From assembly GCA_949289625.1 (NCBI GenBank), contig CASEPH010000170.1:1-6007 (forward strand): a stretch of DNA of 6,007 bases, given 5' to 3'. The notes beneath the pieces are model-generated. The model did no database searches. It was not told where the DNA came from and saw only the letters and a program-made list of their open reading frames with translations. This document shows positions 1 to 5,812 of this stretch, one piece after another. How positions within the stretch are numbered: the first letter of the stretch is position 1; each line of letters begins with the position of its first letter. The DNA comes from an uncultured Clostridia bacterium. Its GTDB lineage: Bacteria > Bacillota_A > Clostridia > Oscillospirales > Oscillospiraceae. The position numbers were made by a program, and so were the translations under genes.

Positions 1-1136
1 TCATTGTCCGGCTGCGTGCGGTGGTAGATATCCAGAATCACCCGTAGGGTCGTAGTCTTACCCACGCCAGGTCCGCCCGTTATGATGGACACCGGCTGCG
101 TCAGACATAGTTCCACGGCTCTGCGCTGAGAATCGGCGAGCTGTTGATGCAGAGCGCGCTCACTCGCCTCAATTTCGTTGCGCAGTCCATGAATTGTGGG
201 CGCTTCACCGTATAGCAGCATAGACACCAGACGCTTTGCTGTCTGAACCTCGCAGTGCCGTTCAAAGTACGGATAGACACGTCCGTTCTCATTGTAGATC
301 CGCTTTTCCTGGTGGGCCGTCTGCAGCGCCGCAGCGACATCATTGAGAGAAACGACCTCCTGCTCACAGTCGCGGTTGAGCAGGTCATAGCATCGCTCTG
401 AGAGGCTCTCAAGCGGAAGGAACAGGTGCCCGGCTCCCTTTGCTTCATCCAGCAAGAATTCAATGGCACCTGCAAAGCGCAGTGGATTCTTGAGACTGAC
501 TTTGGTCTTGCGTGCGATTTCATCGACTGTCAGGAATCCAAAACCACGTATTCTACACAGTTGAAACGGATCACGCCGAACAATGGCCAGGCTGTCATCG
601 CCAAACACCTCTTGTATCTTGGCGATCTTCTTGACCGACACGCCGAATGGGGCAAGATACTCCGTCAGATCGCGGAGTTTTCTGGTTGCCCGGTAAGATA
701 CCAGGATCTTTTCCAGCTTGGCCTTGGCAATGCCCTTGACCTCGAGCAGTTTTTCCGGCTCACTGTCCAGCACTGCAATGGCATTCGTCCCGAAACGAGC
801 CACGATTGCCTTTGCCGTTTCAGGCCCAATGCCTTTGATCAGTCCTGAACTCAAATAGGCGATGGCTCCGGCCGCCGTGTTGGGCAGCACCTCCCGGCAT
901 GAAGTAACATTAAGCTGCATGCCGTATTTTGAGTTCTGCCATGTGCCTTCCAATTCCACGTCCACACTGCTGGTATCCGTCAGTCCATATCCCACAGCAG
1001 TGATCAGCGCCCAGTCCGTTCCGTATCTGCTGTGTCTCCTCGCCTCGACAGGCACCTGCAGGTCCTGGGTGTGATACAGGAACACACAGAATCCATCTGG
1101 CCCCTTGTACCTTGCATGGCTGAATTTACATCGCAT
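1..1136 (-). CDS. RecD2-type ATP-dependent DNA helicase, N-terminal 378 residues (runs off left edge)
   Basis: The minus frame is open from an ATG at 1134-1136 to the window edge with no stop. The protein begins with a beta-rich segment (about residues 1-85, with KGPDGFCVFLY) resembling the OB-like N-terminal domain of RecD2/YrrC helicases. Two helix-hairpin-helix-like motifs follow: IKGIGPETAKAIVARFG near 100-116 and EVKGIAKAKLEKI near 132-144. After a helical region comes a Walker A motif, GGPGVGKT at 354-361, with catalytic Lys360, preceded by the typical Q-motif-like LADSQRRAV. RecD2 proteins are usually about 700-800 residues, so roughly half, including Walker B and the other helicase motifs, lies outside. 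The start has a good ribosome site (GGAGGGG, 7 bases upstream) and overlaps the end of the preceding gene by 11 bases. Family knowledge: 5'-3' superfamily 1B helicases in DNA repair or recombination. A mobile-element role is inferred from the neighbouring exonuclease. A TraA-like relaxase-helicase is unlikely, given the HhH N-terminus. Confidence 0.9.
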   Translation of the reverse strand, partial: MRCKFSHARYKGPDGFCVFLYHTQDLQVPVEARRHSRYGTDWALITAVGYGLTDTSSVDVELEGTWQNSKYGMQLNVTSCREVLPNTAAGAIAYLSSGLIKGIGPETAKAIVARFGTNAIAVLDSEPEKLLEVKGIAKAKLEKILVSYRATRKLRDLTEYLAPFGVSVKKIAKIQEVFGDDSLAIVRRDPFQLCRIRGFGFLTVDEIARKTKVSLKNPLRFAGAIEFLLDEAKGAGHLFLPLESLSERCYDLLNRDCEQEVVSLNDVAAALQTAHQEKRIYNENGRVYPYFERHCEVQTAKRLVSMLLYGEAPTIHGLRNEIEASERALHQQLADSQRRAVELCLTQPVSIITGGPGVGKTTTLRVILDIYHRTQPDN

Positions 1137-1464
1137 CCCGCACCCCTCCGGTTTCCGTCCGGTAGTAGATTGGAATTCCGAGTTGCTCAGCCATAGCAAT
1201 TTCTCCCTGCATACCCGCCGACACTCTGGATCCATAGACCACAAGCCGTGTGCACAGCGCCAACAGTTTCTTGCCAAACTCAACTGCCAGAGCTCGTTCC
1301 TCCGGAACACCATCATCCAGTAGGTACGGCAGGAAGGCGTGAGGAGCAACAGCGCGATCCCCAAACTCCCGTTCTGCCAGTCCCATATAGTTCTTCGCCT
1401 TGGCCGCATTTGAGAGCATTTCCGCCCTTGTGGCCGCCGACAGTGGAGAGCATACATATGTCAT
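1126..1464 (-). CDS. DUF7768/DUF4406-like small protein (nucleoside 2-deoxyribosyltransferase-like fold)
   Basis: A 112-aa protein. The N-terminal strand TYVCSPLSA, the middle motif APHAFLPYLLDDGVPEERALAVEFGKKLL, and the C-terminal block VVYGSRVSAGMQGEIAMAEQLGIPIYY match the layout of the DUF4406/DUF7768 group, small phage and plasmid proteins that resemble nucleoside 2-deoxyribosyltransferases (start CSP, middle PH..Lp.lLDD.vpEeR, end S.GM..Ei..A..lgiPI). The GM-x-x-EI segment corresponds to the nucleotide-binding region of that superfamily; actual enzymatic activity is not shown. The ATG at 1462-1464 is preceded by GGAGGTGA, but the spacing (about 11 to 13 bases) is long. An in-frame TGA just upstream excludes an extended start. 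Its ATG overlaps the TGA of a possible 21-codon frame (ATGA), so translation may be coupled. Its end overlaps the helicase start. A role in nucleotide metabolism or base modification during element replication is speculation. Confidence 0.85.
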   Translation of the reverse strand: MTYVCSPLSAATRAEMLSNAAKAKNYMGLAEREFGDRAVAPHAFLPYLLDDGVPEERALAVEFGKKLLALCTRLVVYGSRVSAGMQGEIAMAEQLGIPIYYRTETGGVRDAM

Positions 1465-1526
1465 AGAAATTCAGTCACCTCCAAATCTTCATTGATTCCA
1501 ACTTCTTGATCCGTGTTGTCATGCAT
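1461..1526 (-). CDS. possible 21-aa acidic peptide between nuclease and DUF7768 gene
   Basis: An ATG at 1524-1526 opens MHDNTDQEVGINEDLEVTEFL and stops at a TGA that shares an ATGA with the next gene's start. That overlap is typical of translational coupling, and it would help a downstream start whose own ribosome site is unusually far away. The peptide is acidic (seven D/E residues, one K/R/H). Against it, the only purine-rich stretch upstream (AAAGGGG) is about 16 bases from the ATG, too far for a normal ribosome site. The frame is also the in-frame continuation of the nuclease gene beyond its TAA, so it may be a remnant of a once longer C-terminus. I recognise no family. Confidence 0.25.
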   Translation of the reverse strand: MHDNTDQEVGINEDLEVTEFL

Positions 1527-1547
1527 ACCGGTCGCACTGCAGCCCCT

Positions 1548-2582
1548 TTACAGGCTGCTCTTTTTCACATCGAATGTGCGGTATTCGGTCACATCCGCAA
1601 AATCGCGGTAGATCTCCGGATACTGTGCACGCAGTTGGGACAGTTGAGTCTTGGAAATACCTTCCCGATACCCAGGGACATAGGAAACGGCATAGATTCC
1701 GTCATTGCCCTGACAGGAGGCCTTGCATGCGGTACCCATCAGCTCTACGATCGGGGCATACGCACTCTTGATTTTGCTGCCCAACTGCCGCGATTGCCGA
1801 TCCAGTTCGATCTTCTCCTCTTTCCACGCGATGATCTGTTCCAGTCGGCTGGCAAAATGCTCTTCCAACTGGATACAGGGAGCATTCTTATCTGCCAGAC
1901 CCGAAAAACTGCGGATGGTCTCAAGCACCAAATCGGGCTTTTCCGTCAGCGGAGGCTCTTTACGCAGGCAGACATAATTTTTCCAGAAGTCCTCCAGGAA
2001 GTAGATCGTGTTTTCCTCGTCATCAAGGTCCCGATCAATTCTCTGCCACACGAAATCATCTTCATGGTTGGAAAAGAGGCATGCAATGTATGCGACATCG
2101 ATGTTCATAACGCTCATGTAGTGGCGCACCTGGAGCTCGTAATGGCGCGGCACACTTCCGTTGGCCCAGAGATACTGCATGTTGTAGTGGGCCGTCTTAC
2201 ACTCCAAAATGGCTTTCCTGCCATCCGGGAGGATAAGAAATCTGTCCACATCAGCCAGCAGGAACGGGAAAAGCGGATGCTGATACATCGTCTGATCCCG
2301 GTATACGGTGAACCCGGTCTTCTTGGAAAAGATCTGAGCAACCACATCCTCCAGCAGGTGGCCAATGGCAAATGTGATGGACTTGTCCGGCTGCTCGACA
2401 GTTGGTTCAACCCCAGTCTTGTCGAAGTACAGATCTCGTGCCGTTTTGTATGGAGAAAGATGAAGGGCGGCAGCGACATCGCTACCGCCAATCCCCTTCT
2501 TCCGCCAGGCAAGCCACTCTTCCTCCGTTAAGGTGGAGGTATCCACAAGAGCAATCGGCTTATAATTCAAATCCAGCGCCAT
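1548..2582 (-). CDS. YqaJ/lambda-exonuclease family recombinase nuclease
   Basis: A 344-aa protein of the PD-(D/E)XK type. N-terminal EEWLAWRKKGIGGSDVAAALHLSPY (residues 22-45) is the classic YqaJ opening, with GIGGSD at 30-35. GHLLEDVVAQIF (74-85) gives the conserved helix Glu78. ADVDRF (110-115) and ILECKT (125-130) give the metal-binding Asp and the E-x-K pair (Glu127, Lys129). YELQVRHYMSVM (148-159) supplies the conserved Gln151 helix. The C-terminal third is helical and charged. Family knowledge: 5'-3' exonucleases that resect double-stranded DNA and usually act with a single-strand annealing protein such as RecT, Bet or Erf; none is recognised here. The start has GAGGAG 8 bases upstream and lies 2 bases after the preceding TAA, so the genes are tightly linked. 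A short stem (GCAGCC/GGCTGC) spans the stop codon but lacks a T tract. Confidence 0.93.
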   Translation of the reverse strand: MALDLNYKPIALVDTSTLTEEEWLAWRKKGIGGSDVAAALHLSPYKTARDLYFDKTGVEPTVEQPDKSITFAIGHLLEDVVAQIFSKKTGFTVYRDQTMYQHPLFPFLLADVDRFLILPDGRKAILECKTAHYNMQYLWANGSVPRHYELQVRHYMSVMNIDVAYIACLFSNHEDDFVWQRIDRDLDDEENTIYFLEDFWKNYVCLRKEPPLTEKPDLVLETIRSFSGLADKNAPCIQLEEHFASRLEQIIAWKEEKIELDRQSRQLGSKIKSAYAPIVELMGTACKASCQGNDGIYAVSYVPGYREGISKTQLSQLRAQYPEIYRDFADVTEYRTFDVKKSSL

Positions 2583-2584
2583 AG

Positions 2585-3127
2585 TTACATCTCCTCGCTC
2601 ATTTCAAATTCGGTGCCGCCACATTCGGAACACTCCAAATCGTCCAGGGTCTCAAAATCTGCCATGGACTCGATCTGGCCGCAGTTCTTGCAGCGAGCAT
2701 TGTGTAGTGAATCTGCCTGGCATATGAGGACACCGATCCGGTTGCATTGGATCAGCTCCTGAAACCCTCCTGATGCAGCTTTTGTGCGGATTATGACATC
2801 AACCTGGTCTTCCACACAGGCATCTGCCAACCCGGCACACCGTCCGGGATACTTCATGGAATAGAGCCCCGCAAGGCAATAAGCCGCAGACCACGCAAAC
2901 TCCGGATAGACTCGATACTCCCGCTCTTCGCCTTCCGGCACATCCAAAAAGACACTATCAAGCTCTTCCTGGATCTTATCGCGGCTCTCATAGAGCACGC
3001 TCCGAGCAAAGTACCTTACGCCCGGCACTGTCGGTGGTTCAGCATCATAGAGGAACCGGTTCAGAAATGCCTCAATGGAGGCTTTTGTCCCGGTCACATC
3101 TACGATTCCACTTGCCCAATCAGACAT
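2585..3127 (-). CDS. hypothetical protein with C-terminal zinc ribbon
   Basis: A 180-aa protein. The C-terminus has CKNC (Cys146, Cys149) and CSEC (Cys166, Cys169) separated by 16 residues, a typical four-cysteine zinc ribbon, followed by an acidic tail. The N-terminus SGIVDVTGTKASIEAFLNRFL (6-26) reads as strand then helix and resembles the start of ferredoxin-like domains of Api92-type phage proteins, but that match is weak. The middle contains YPEFAWSAAYCLAGLYSM and EDQVDVIIRTKAASGGFQELIQCNR. No catalytic motif is seen. The ATG directly follows the previous gene's TAA (TAAATG) and has GGGGGTGA 5 bases upstream. Being next to the exonuclease, it could be a DNA- or protein-binding accessory factor; this is inference. 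Confidence 0.85.
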   Translation of the reverse strand: MSDWASGIVDVTGTKASIEAFLNRFLYDAEPPTVPGVRYFARSVLYESRDKIQEELDSVFLDVPEGEEREYRVYPEFAWSAAYCLAGLYSMKYPGRCAGLADACVEDQVDVIIRTKAASGGFQELIQCNRIGVLICQADSLHNARCKNCGQIESMADFETLDDLECSECGGTEFEMSEEM

Positions 3128-3355
3128 TTATTCACCCCCGTTCTTCTTCAAATACGCTTGAAATTCTTTGCTGTGGGCTTCATCGTGGCACTCCATTGCA
3201 ATGAGATCCACCATGATGGAATCATCCACATAGCTGCCTTCAGGCAACGGGCATTCCGGGCCAAGCGCATACTCGATTGCCTCGTGCAATGACTTGGCTT
3301 CCACATCCATATGCCCGTACATCTGCCAAACCAAAGGGACACGATAGATTCCCAT
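3128..3355 (-). CDS. small hypothetical protein, DpnD/PcfM-like layout
   Basis: A 75-aa protein (MGIYRVPLVWQMYGHMDVEAKSL...). The order of a first strand (YRVPLVWQMYG), a second strand (HMDVEA), a helix (SLHEAIEYAL), then LPEGSYVDDSIMVD resembles small phage/plasmid proteins of the DpnD/PcfM type, in which a strand ending in veA is followed by an EAi helix. This is a shape match only, and no biochemical role is known to me. I prefer the ATG at 3353-3355 because GGTGAG sits just upstream. The alternative is an in-frame GTG at 3365-3367, giving 79 aa and a 7-base overlap with the upstream gene's TGA. Either way the gene is coupled to its neighbours and ends immediately before the zinc-ribbon gene. 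Confidence 0.8.
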   Translation of the reverse strand: MGIYRVPLVWQMYGHMDVEAKSLHEAIEYALGPECPLPEGSYVDDSIMVDLIAMECHDEAHSKEFQAYLKKNGGE

Positions 3356-3360
3356 GGCGC

Positions 3361-4518
3361 TCACCACTTGAAGTCACCGGGCCGATCGTACTCATGCCAG
3401 TTGATGCGCAGAGCACGCGCGATGTTTTCTTCCAGCTGTGCAATGCGGTAGGCGCTGGCGCCTTCGCACTGCGCAAGGAAAATCACATCCGACATGGCCA
3501 GATAGAGCTGATAGGCATTACATCCAGAACTTACACCAGACTGGCCGGCGAAAAGGTCTGCCACCTCATAGCTCATTTTCTTGGTGATGCCGATACGCTT
3601 GAGAACCCCAAGCATTGTGGTATAGGGATAGCGGATCTCCACATTCAGCAGTTGTTGCTGCCGTTCGATCGACTCCTTGAAGCAGGCATAGAGCTGATCC
3701 ATGCTGGACGCGAAGGCATCCAGGTCTGCACCGTTCTTATGGTCCAGTTTCAAAGGGTCCCCCAGCGGAATGATTCGATTGCTGCCGCCCAGAAGCAGGA
3801 TGGGATACAGGTTGGCCGCACTCACGCCGACATCCGACGTAGTGAAGCGCAACCCTGGCCGGGCAGACATCGCCTCGGTCACACCCTTTTCCGCAACGGC
3901 CTGCCGGTAGGTCTCCATCAGCTCATTGGCCTGACCATCCAAACTCCAGATGGCTGTTACGATGGAATGGTCGAAATTGGCTGTCAGGAAGTGATTTCCC
4001 GCAAAGTCTCGATCCAGAATAGACCGGACACACTGGACCAGCGGAAGAATCTCCAGAATGGCGTAATCCTTCGGATCCCCGCCGTGTACTGCAGAAACCT
4101 TGTCATCCGCCACCTTGATGAGACTGTCCCCGGAGGTCACATCCATGCAGTAGTTCAGGATCTGTGTGAAGATCGACTTGGATACCTTGTTCAGGGCGTG
4201 CCCGGAAATGCGGGCCCGTTCCAAAATCGACTTGATCGCACAGGATCGCACAGGGTAAGTCTCGCCGTTGACCTTGAGTAGCAAGCTGGTGTTCTCCATC
4301 GTGTCGGCAATGATCTCCGCGCGGCCGTCATGGTCGTAGAGCTTCAGGTACAGTTCGCCCATCTGCGTGTTCTTCTCCAGGGACTCGAACACGAGGTTCC
4401 GGGACGGTGCCGTCATCCAGCGGCTGTTCTCTTTTCGTTCCTTCAGGAATTGAATGAAATCACCTGGGTCATCAAATGTGCATCGGAAGTTGTCTGCGTA
4501 AATTTTCTGGTCTGTCAT
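3361..4518 (-). CDS. hypothetical 385-aa phage/plasmid protein, possibly distant DUF932-like
   Basis: The first gene of the leftward operon. A ribosome site AGGCGGT lies 8 bases before the ATG. No signal peptide or membrane segment is evident. Visible blocks: RARISGHALNKVSKSIFTQILNYCM (101-125); SLIKVADDKVSAVHGGDPKDYAILEILPLV (132-161); PGLRFTTSDVGVSAANLYPILLLGG (221-245); DHKNGADLDAF (259-269); and a helical C-terminus. The order of a mid-protein 'V.D.KvsAvh..DYA.L' strand pair, then an 'iTtSDvG.Sa..l.P.l' block, then a His-containing block recalls DUF932-type proteins of phages and plasmids. Those have a comparable ...LSDRYR..DN... / ...SEvG... / ..H.G.. layout. I would not call this a firm match. 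Its place just upstream of an exonuclease is where recombination partners such as annealing proteins often sit, but it has no recognisable RecT/Bet/Erf signature. Confidence 0.88.
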   Translation of the reverse strand: MTDQKIYADNFRCTFDDPGDFIQFLKERKENSRWMTAPSRNLVFESLEKNTQMGELYLKLYDHDGRAEIIADTMENTSLLLKVNGETYPVRSCAIKSILERARISGHALNKVSKSIFTQILNYCMDVTSGDSLIKVADDKVSAVHGGDPKDYAILEILPLVQCVRSILDRDFAGNHFLTANFDHSIVTAIWSLDGQANELMETYRQAVAEKGVTEAMSARPGLRFTTSDVGVSAANLYPILLLGGSNRIIPLGDPLKLDHKNGADLDAFASSMDQLYACFKESIERQQQLLNVEIRYPYTTMLGVLKRIGITKKMSYEVADLFAGQSGVSSGCNAYQLYLAMSDVIFLAQCEGASAYRIAQLEENIARALRINWHEYDRPGDFKW

Positions 4519-4575
4519 TGGTCAATACCGCCTTTCAAATTATTCTCAAACCCGCTGTTCAAACGGAATTTGGGC

Positions 4576-4654
4576 AAAAAAATAGCACTTCAATTTGCGT
4601 CATCACAAACCAAAGCGCACTTTTGCGGCCCCCTACCTGTCCGGTTGGAGTGCC
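4576..4654 (-). promoter_or_regulatory. candidate structured leader / attenuator of leftward operon
   Basis: Read on the minus strand, a GGCACT (4649-4654) can pair with either of two downstream AAGTGC copies (4617-4622 or 4585-4590). The second copy ends two bases before a T7 run (4576-4582). Between them TTTGTG and CGCAAA form a stem with an ATGA loop (4594-4609). Alternative pairing ahead of a T run is what a transcription attenuator looks like, but the stems are short and the long-range one is about 65 bases apart. It does not match a riboswitch class I know. It lies inside the predicted 5' leader, upstream of the 385-aa gene. Confidence 0.25.
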
Positions 4655-4704
4655 TTTCCATTTTTGCAAGCCATACATGACTCGCTGATCACTGCTTAAT
4701 CAGA

Positions 4705-4716
4705 TTCCCGTGGGAA
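4705..4716. promoter_or_regulatory. operator-like palindrome TTCCC-GT-GGGAA
   Basis: Two 5-base arms flank a 2-base centre. The site lies 14 bases downstream of the -10 box of the weaker leftward promoter candidate (4731-4759), so it would sit just after its transcription start, a usual repressor position. A single short palindrome can arise by chance. Confidence 0.25.
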
Positions 4717-4730
4717 AAGAGTTTCTAATA

Positions 4731-4759
4731 AGTATAAAAGAATCTTACCACGCGGTGAA
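4731..4759 (-). promoter_or_regulatory. candidate sigma-A promoter for leftward operon (proximal)
   Basis: On the minus strand TTCACC (4754-4759) and TATACT (4731-4736) are separated by 17 bases. They match the sigma-A consensus at 4 of 6 and 5 of 6 positions. Transcription would start near 4724, giving a leader of about 205 bases before the 385-aa gene. Confidence 0.4.
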
Positions 4760-4857
4760 GGTTTCAACAATCATACCAATTATTACTTCCCTCCAATCCC
4801 CCAATATGCAAATTTTCTTCTATGCTGGAGCAACTTCGACAAATTCCGAGTTACTTT

Positions 4858-4895
4858 TGACAAAGAATTATGATAAAGTGACTCTATATTTGTCA
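4858..4895. repeat. 7-base inverted repeat TGACAAA / TTTGTCA bracketing a promoter
   Basis: TGACAAA at 4858-4864 and its exact reverse complement TTTGTCA at 4889-4895 are 31 bases apart centre to centre, about three helical turns. One arm overlaps the -35 box of the distal leftward promoter and the other covers its expected start site. This is a plausible operator pair for a dimeric regulator, by inference only. Confidence 0.35.
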
Positions 4896-4896
4896 G
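4867..4896 (-). promoter_or_regulatory. candidate sigma-A promoter for leftward operon (distal)
   Basis: On the minus strand CTGACA (4891-4896) and CATAAT (4867-4872) are separated by 18 bases, each matching the sigma-A consensus at 5 of 6 positions. This is the best leftward promoter I find in the gap. Transcription would start near 4860, giving a leader of about 340 bases. A rightward TTGACA (4857-4862) in the same place has no -10 box at proper spacing (nearest TATATT is 22 bases on). Confidence 0.4.
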
Positions 4897-5159
4897 ATTT
4901 GCCCACCAACGGTTCCGGATGATTTGCCGCAATTTTCGCTGACTGATCCCCACGGTTAGAGCAGCTGGCAAGTGAACAGGCACCGTTATGCTTGATGATG
5001 TCAGTGGGAGCCTCTGACAAAGCGCGAGGAAATCAGGTGCCAATTTACGCAATATCTATCATTTCCGCCTTCCTTGGGACTACATTGGAAATGCCGTCTC
5101 AGTGGAAGGTTGAATATAAAATGTACCTGCCATGTATCTTTGAAAAGGAGGGCTTCATA

Positions 5160-5702
5160 GTGGACAAGTTCGCACAGTTTCTTCAAAATTTAGACATTCT
5201 ACAGATTGTCACCGAGGAGGAGGTCAAGAGAACCGAAACATTGCTGCGGGTGTACGGCCCAATGCTGCGGTCCGCATCGCAAAGTTTGGTTGAGTTGAAT
5301 GAGTTCTGTTACGAAGGGCGTCGGCAATCCATCTCTGATTTCATCAATCTGTCCATCGACTATGATCACGATACTGCTCGGCAGCGCATCGCTGAACGGC
5401 TGAACGGTATGGGACACGCTATGCAGCTGCTCTCAATTCTGGAATCTGCACTTCTCTTGGTTAAAGAGGACCATCGCCATGGGGAACTCTATTATAAAAT
5501 TCTCTCCGTTCGGTATTTCAACACGTGTTTTAGATCAAATGAAGATGCCTTTCTCGCCCTTGGTATGGCCTCATCTACATACTACCGTCACTCCAAAAAG
5601 GCTGTGCGGATGTATGCCGCTTATCTGTGGTGCATCATCATTCCAGACCTGATTCTGAAGCAGATGCAGAATCAAAGCACATCTCCACTCGCCGAGTCAT
5701 AA
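5160..5702 (+). CDS. sigma-70 region 4-like / ArpU-type transcriptional regulator
   Basis: A 180-aa protein from a GTG start with an almost ideal ribosome site, AAGGAGGG (5145-5152), 7 bases upstream. The frame is open further upstream to 4992, but the extra 56 residues have no ribosome site and an unconvincing composition, so I chose the GTG. Residues 1-105 are mostly helical and charged. The C-terminal region LYYKILSVRYFNTCFRSNEDAFLALGMASSTYYRHSKKAVRMYAAYLW (about 110-157) follows the pattern of sigma-70 region 4-like helix-turn-helix domains found in ArpU/RinA-like phage regulators. There, a first helix is followed by 'iA..lg.s.sTyyr...kAv..l...lw'. Such proteins in Firmicutes phages and conjugative elements act as late-gene or element-specific activators. 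It is divergent from the recombination operon, so it may regulate that operon or genes to the right. Confidence 0.85.
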   Translation: MDKFAQFLQNLDILQIVTEEEVKRTETLLRVYGPMLRSASQSLVELNEFCYEGRRQSISDFINLSIDYDHDTARQRIAERLNGMGHAMQLLSILESALLLVKEDHRHGELYYKILSVRYFNTCFRSNEDAFLALGMASSTYYRHSKKAVRMYAAYLWCIIIPDLILKQMQNQSTSPLAES

Positions 5703-5778
5703 AGCAGCAGACAAAGTGGGAATCGAATGGGAGAATAAAGGGCAGTAAAATGGAGGTGAAATTGGCAGCTGCATGGCA

Positions 5779-5807
5779 TTGATTGCAATATTTTAGCCAG
5801 ATATAAT
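5779..5807 (+). promoter_or_regulatory. strong sigma-A-like promoter
   Basis: TTGATT (5779-5784) and a perfect TATAAT (5802-5807) are separated by exactly 17 bases, the best promoter-like match in the window. The start would fall near 5813-5815, only about 15 bases ahead of a terminator hairpin. It also coincides with an ATG at 5813, so any protein made from it would come from a leaderless message. Confidence 0.6.
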
Positions 5808-5812
5808 TGACT

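Larger units (their letters stand above)
4519..5159. other. divergent intergenic control region
   Basis: 641 bases separate the starts of the leftward operon and the rightward regulator gene. Several short open frames occur, but none has both a ribosome site and a protein-like composition. The stretch is AT-richer than the flanking genes. It contains the candidate leftward promoters, the inverted repeats and the leader structure listed separately. For the rightward gene I see only an isolated TATAAA at 5115-5120 without a good -35 box. A small hairpin (GTCAG at 5000-5004 with CTGAC at 5014-5018, inner GG/CC) has no T tract and is of unknown meaning. Confidence 0.7.

Noticed and set aside
101..523. 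Minus-strand frame of 140 aa
   Set aside because: It lies in another frame over the RecD2-like gene, is arginine/serine-rich with no family features, and is a shadow.
1533..1556. Stem GCAGCC/GGCTGC at the nuclease stop as a terminator
   Set aside because: It is only 6 base pairs and has no T tract, and the operon continues on the same strand.
1506..2531. Plus-strand 341-aa open frame opposite the nuclease gene
   Set aside because: The opposite strand has clear YqaJ motifs, ribosome site and operon context; the plus frame is an antisense shadow.
3277..4281. Plus-strand 334-aa open frame opposite the 385-aa gene
   Set aside because: It has no ribosome site and spans two minus-strand genes; codon-position effects of the real gene explain the open frame.
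4559..4678. Minus-strand 39-codon frame in the operon leader (MYGLQKWKGTP...)
   Set aside because: No ribosome site precedes the ATG and the composition is not convincing; the stretch fits an untranslated leader better.
4745..4774. Nine-codon leader peptide (MIVETFTAW) on the minus strand
   Set aside because: The GGAGGG upstream is 14 bases from the ATG, no regulatory codon run is present, and the frame overlaps the proximal promoter candidate.
4783..5052. Minus-strand 89-aa frame in the divergent gap
   Set aside because: It overlaps the distal leftward promoter and repeats, has no recognisable domain and no ribosome site.
4992..5159. Upstream 56-codon extension of the regulator gene
   Set aside because: It has no ribosome site at the upstream ATGs, whereas the GTG at 5160 has AAGGAGGG at ideal spacing.
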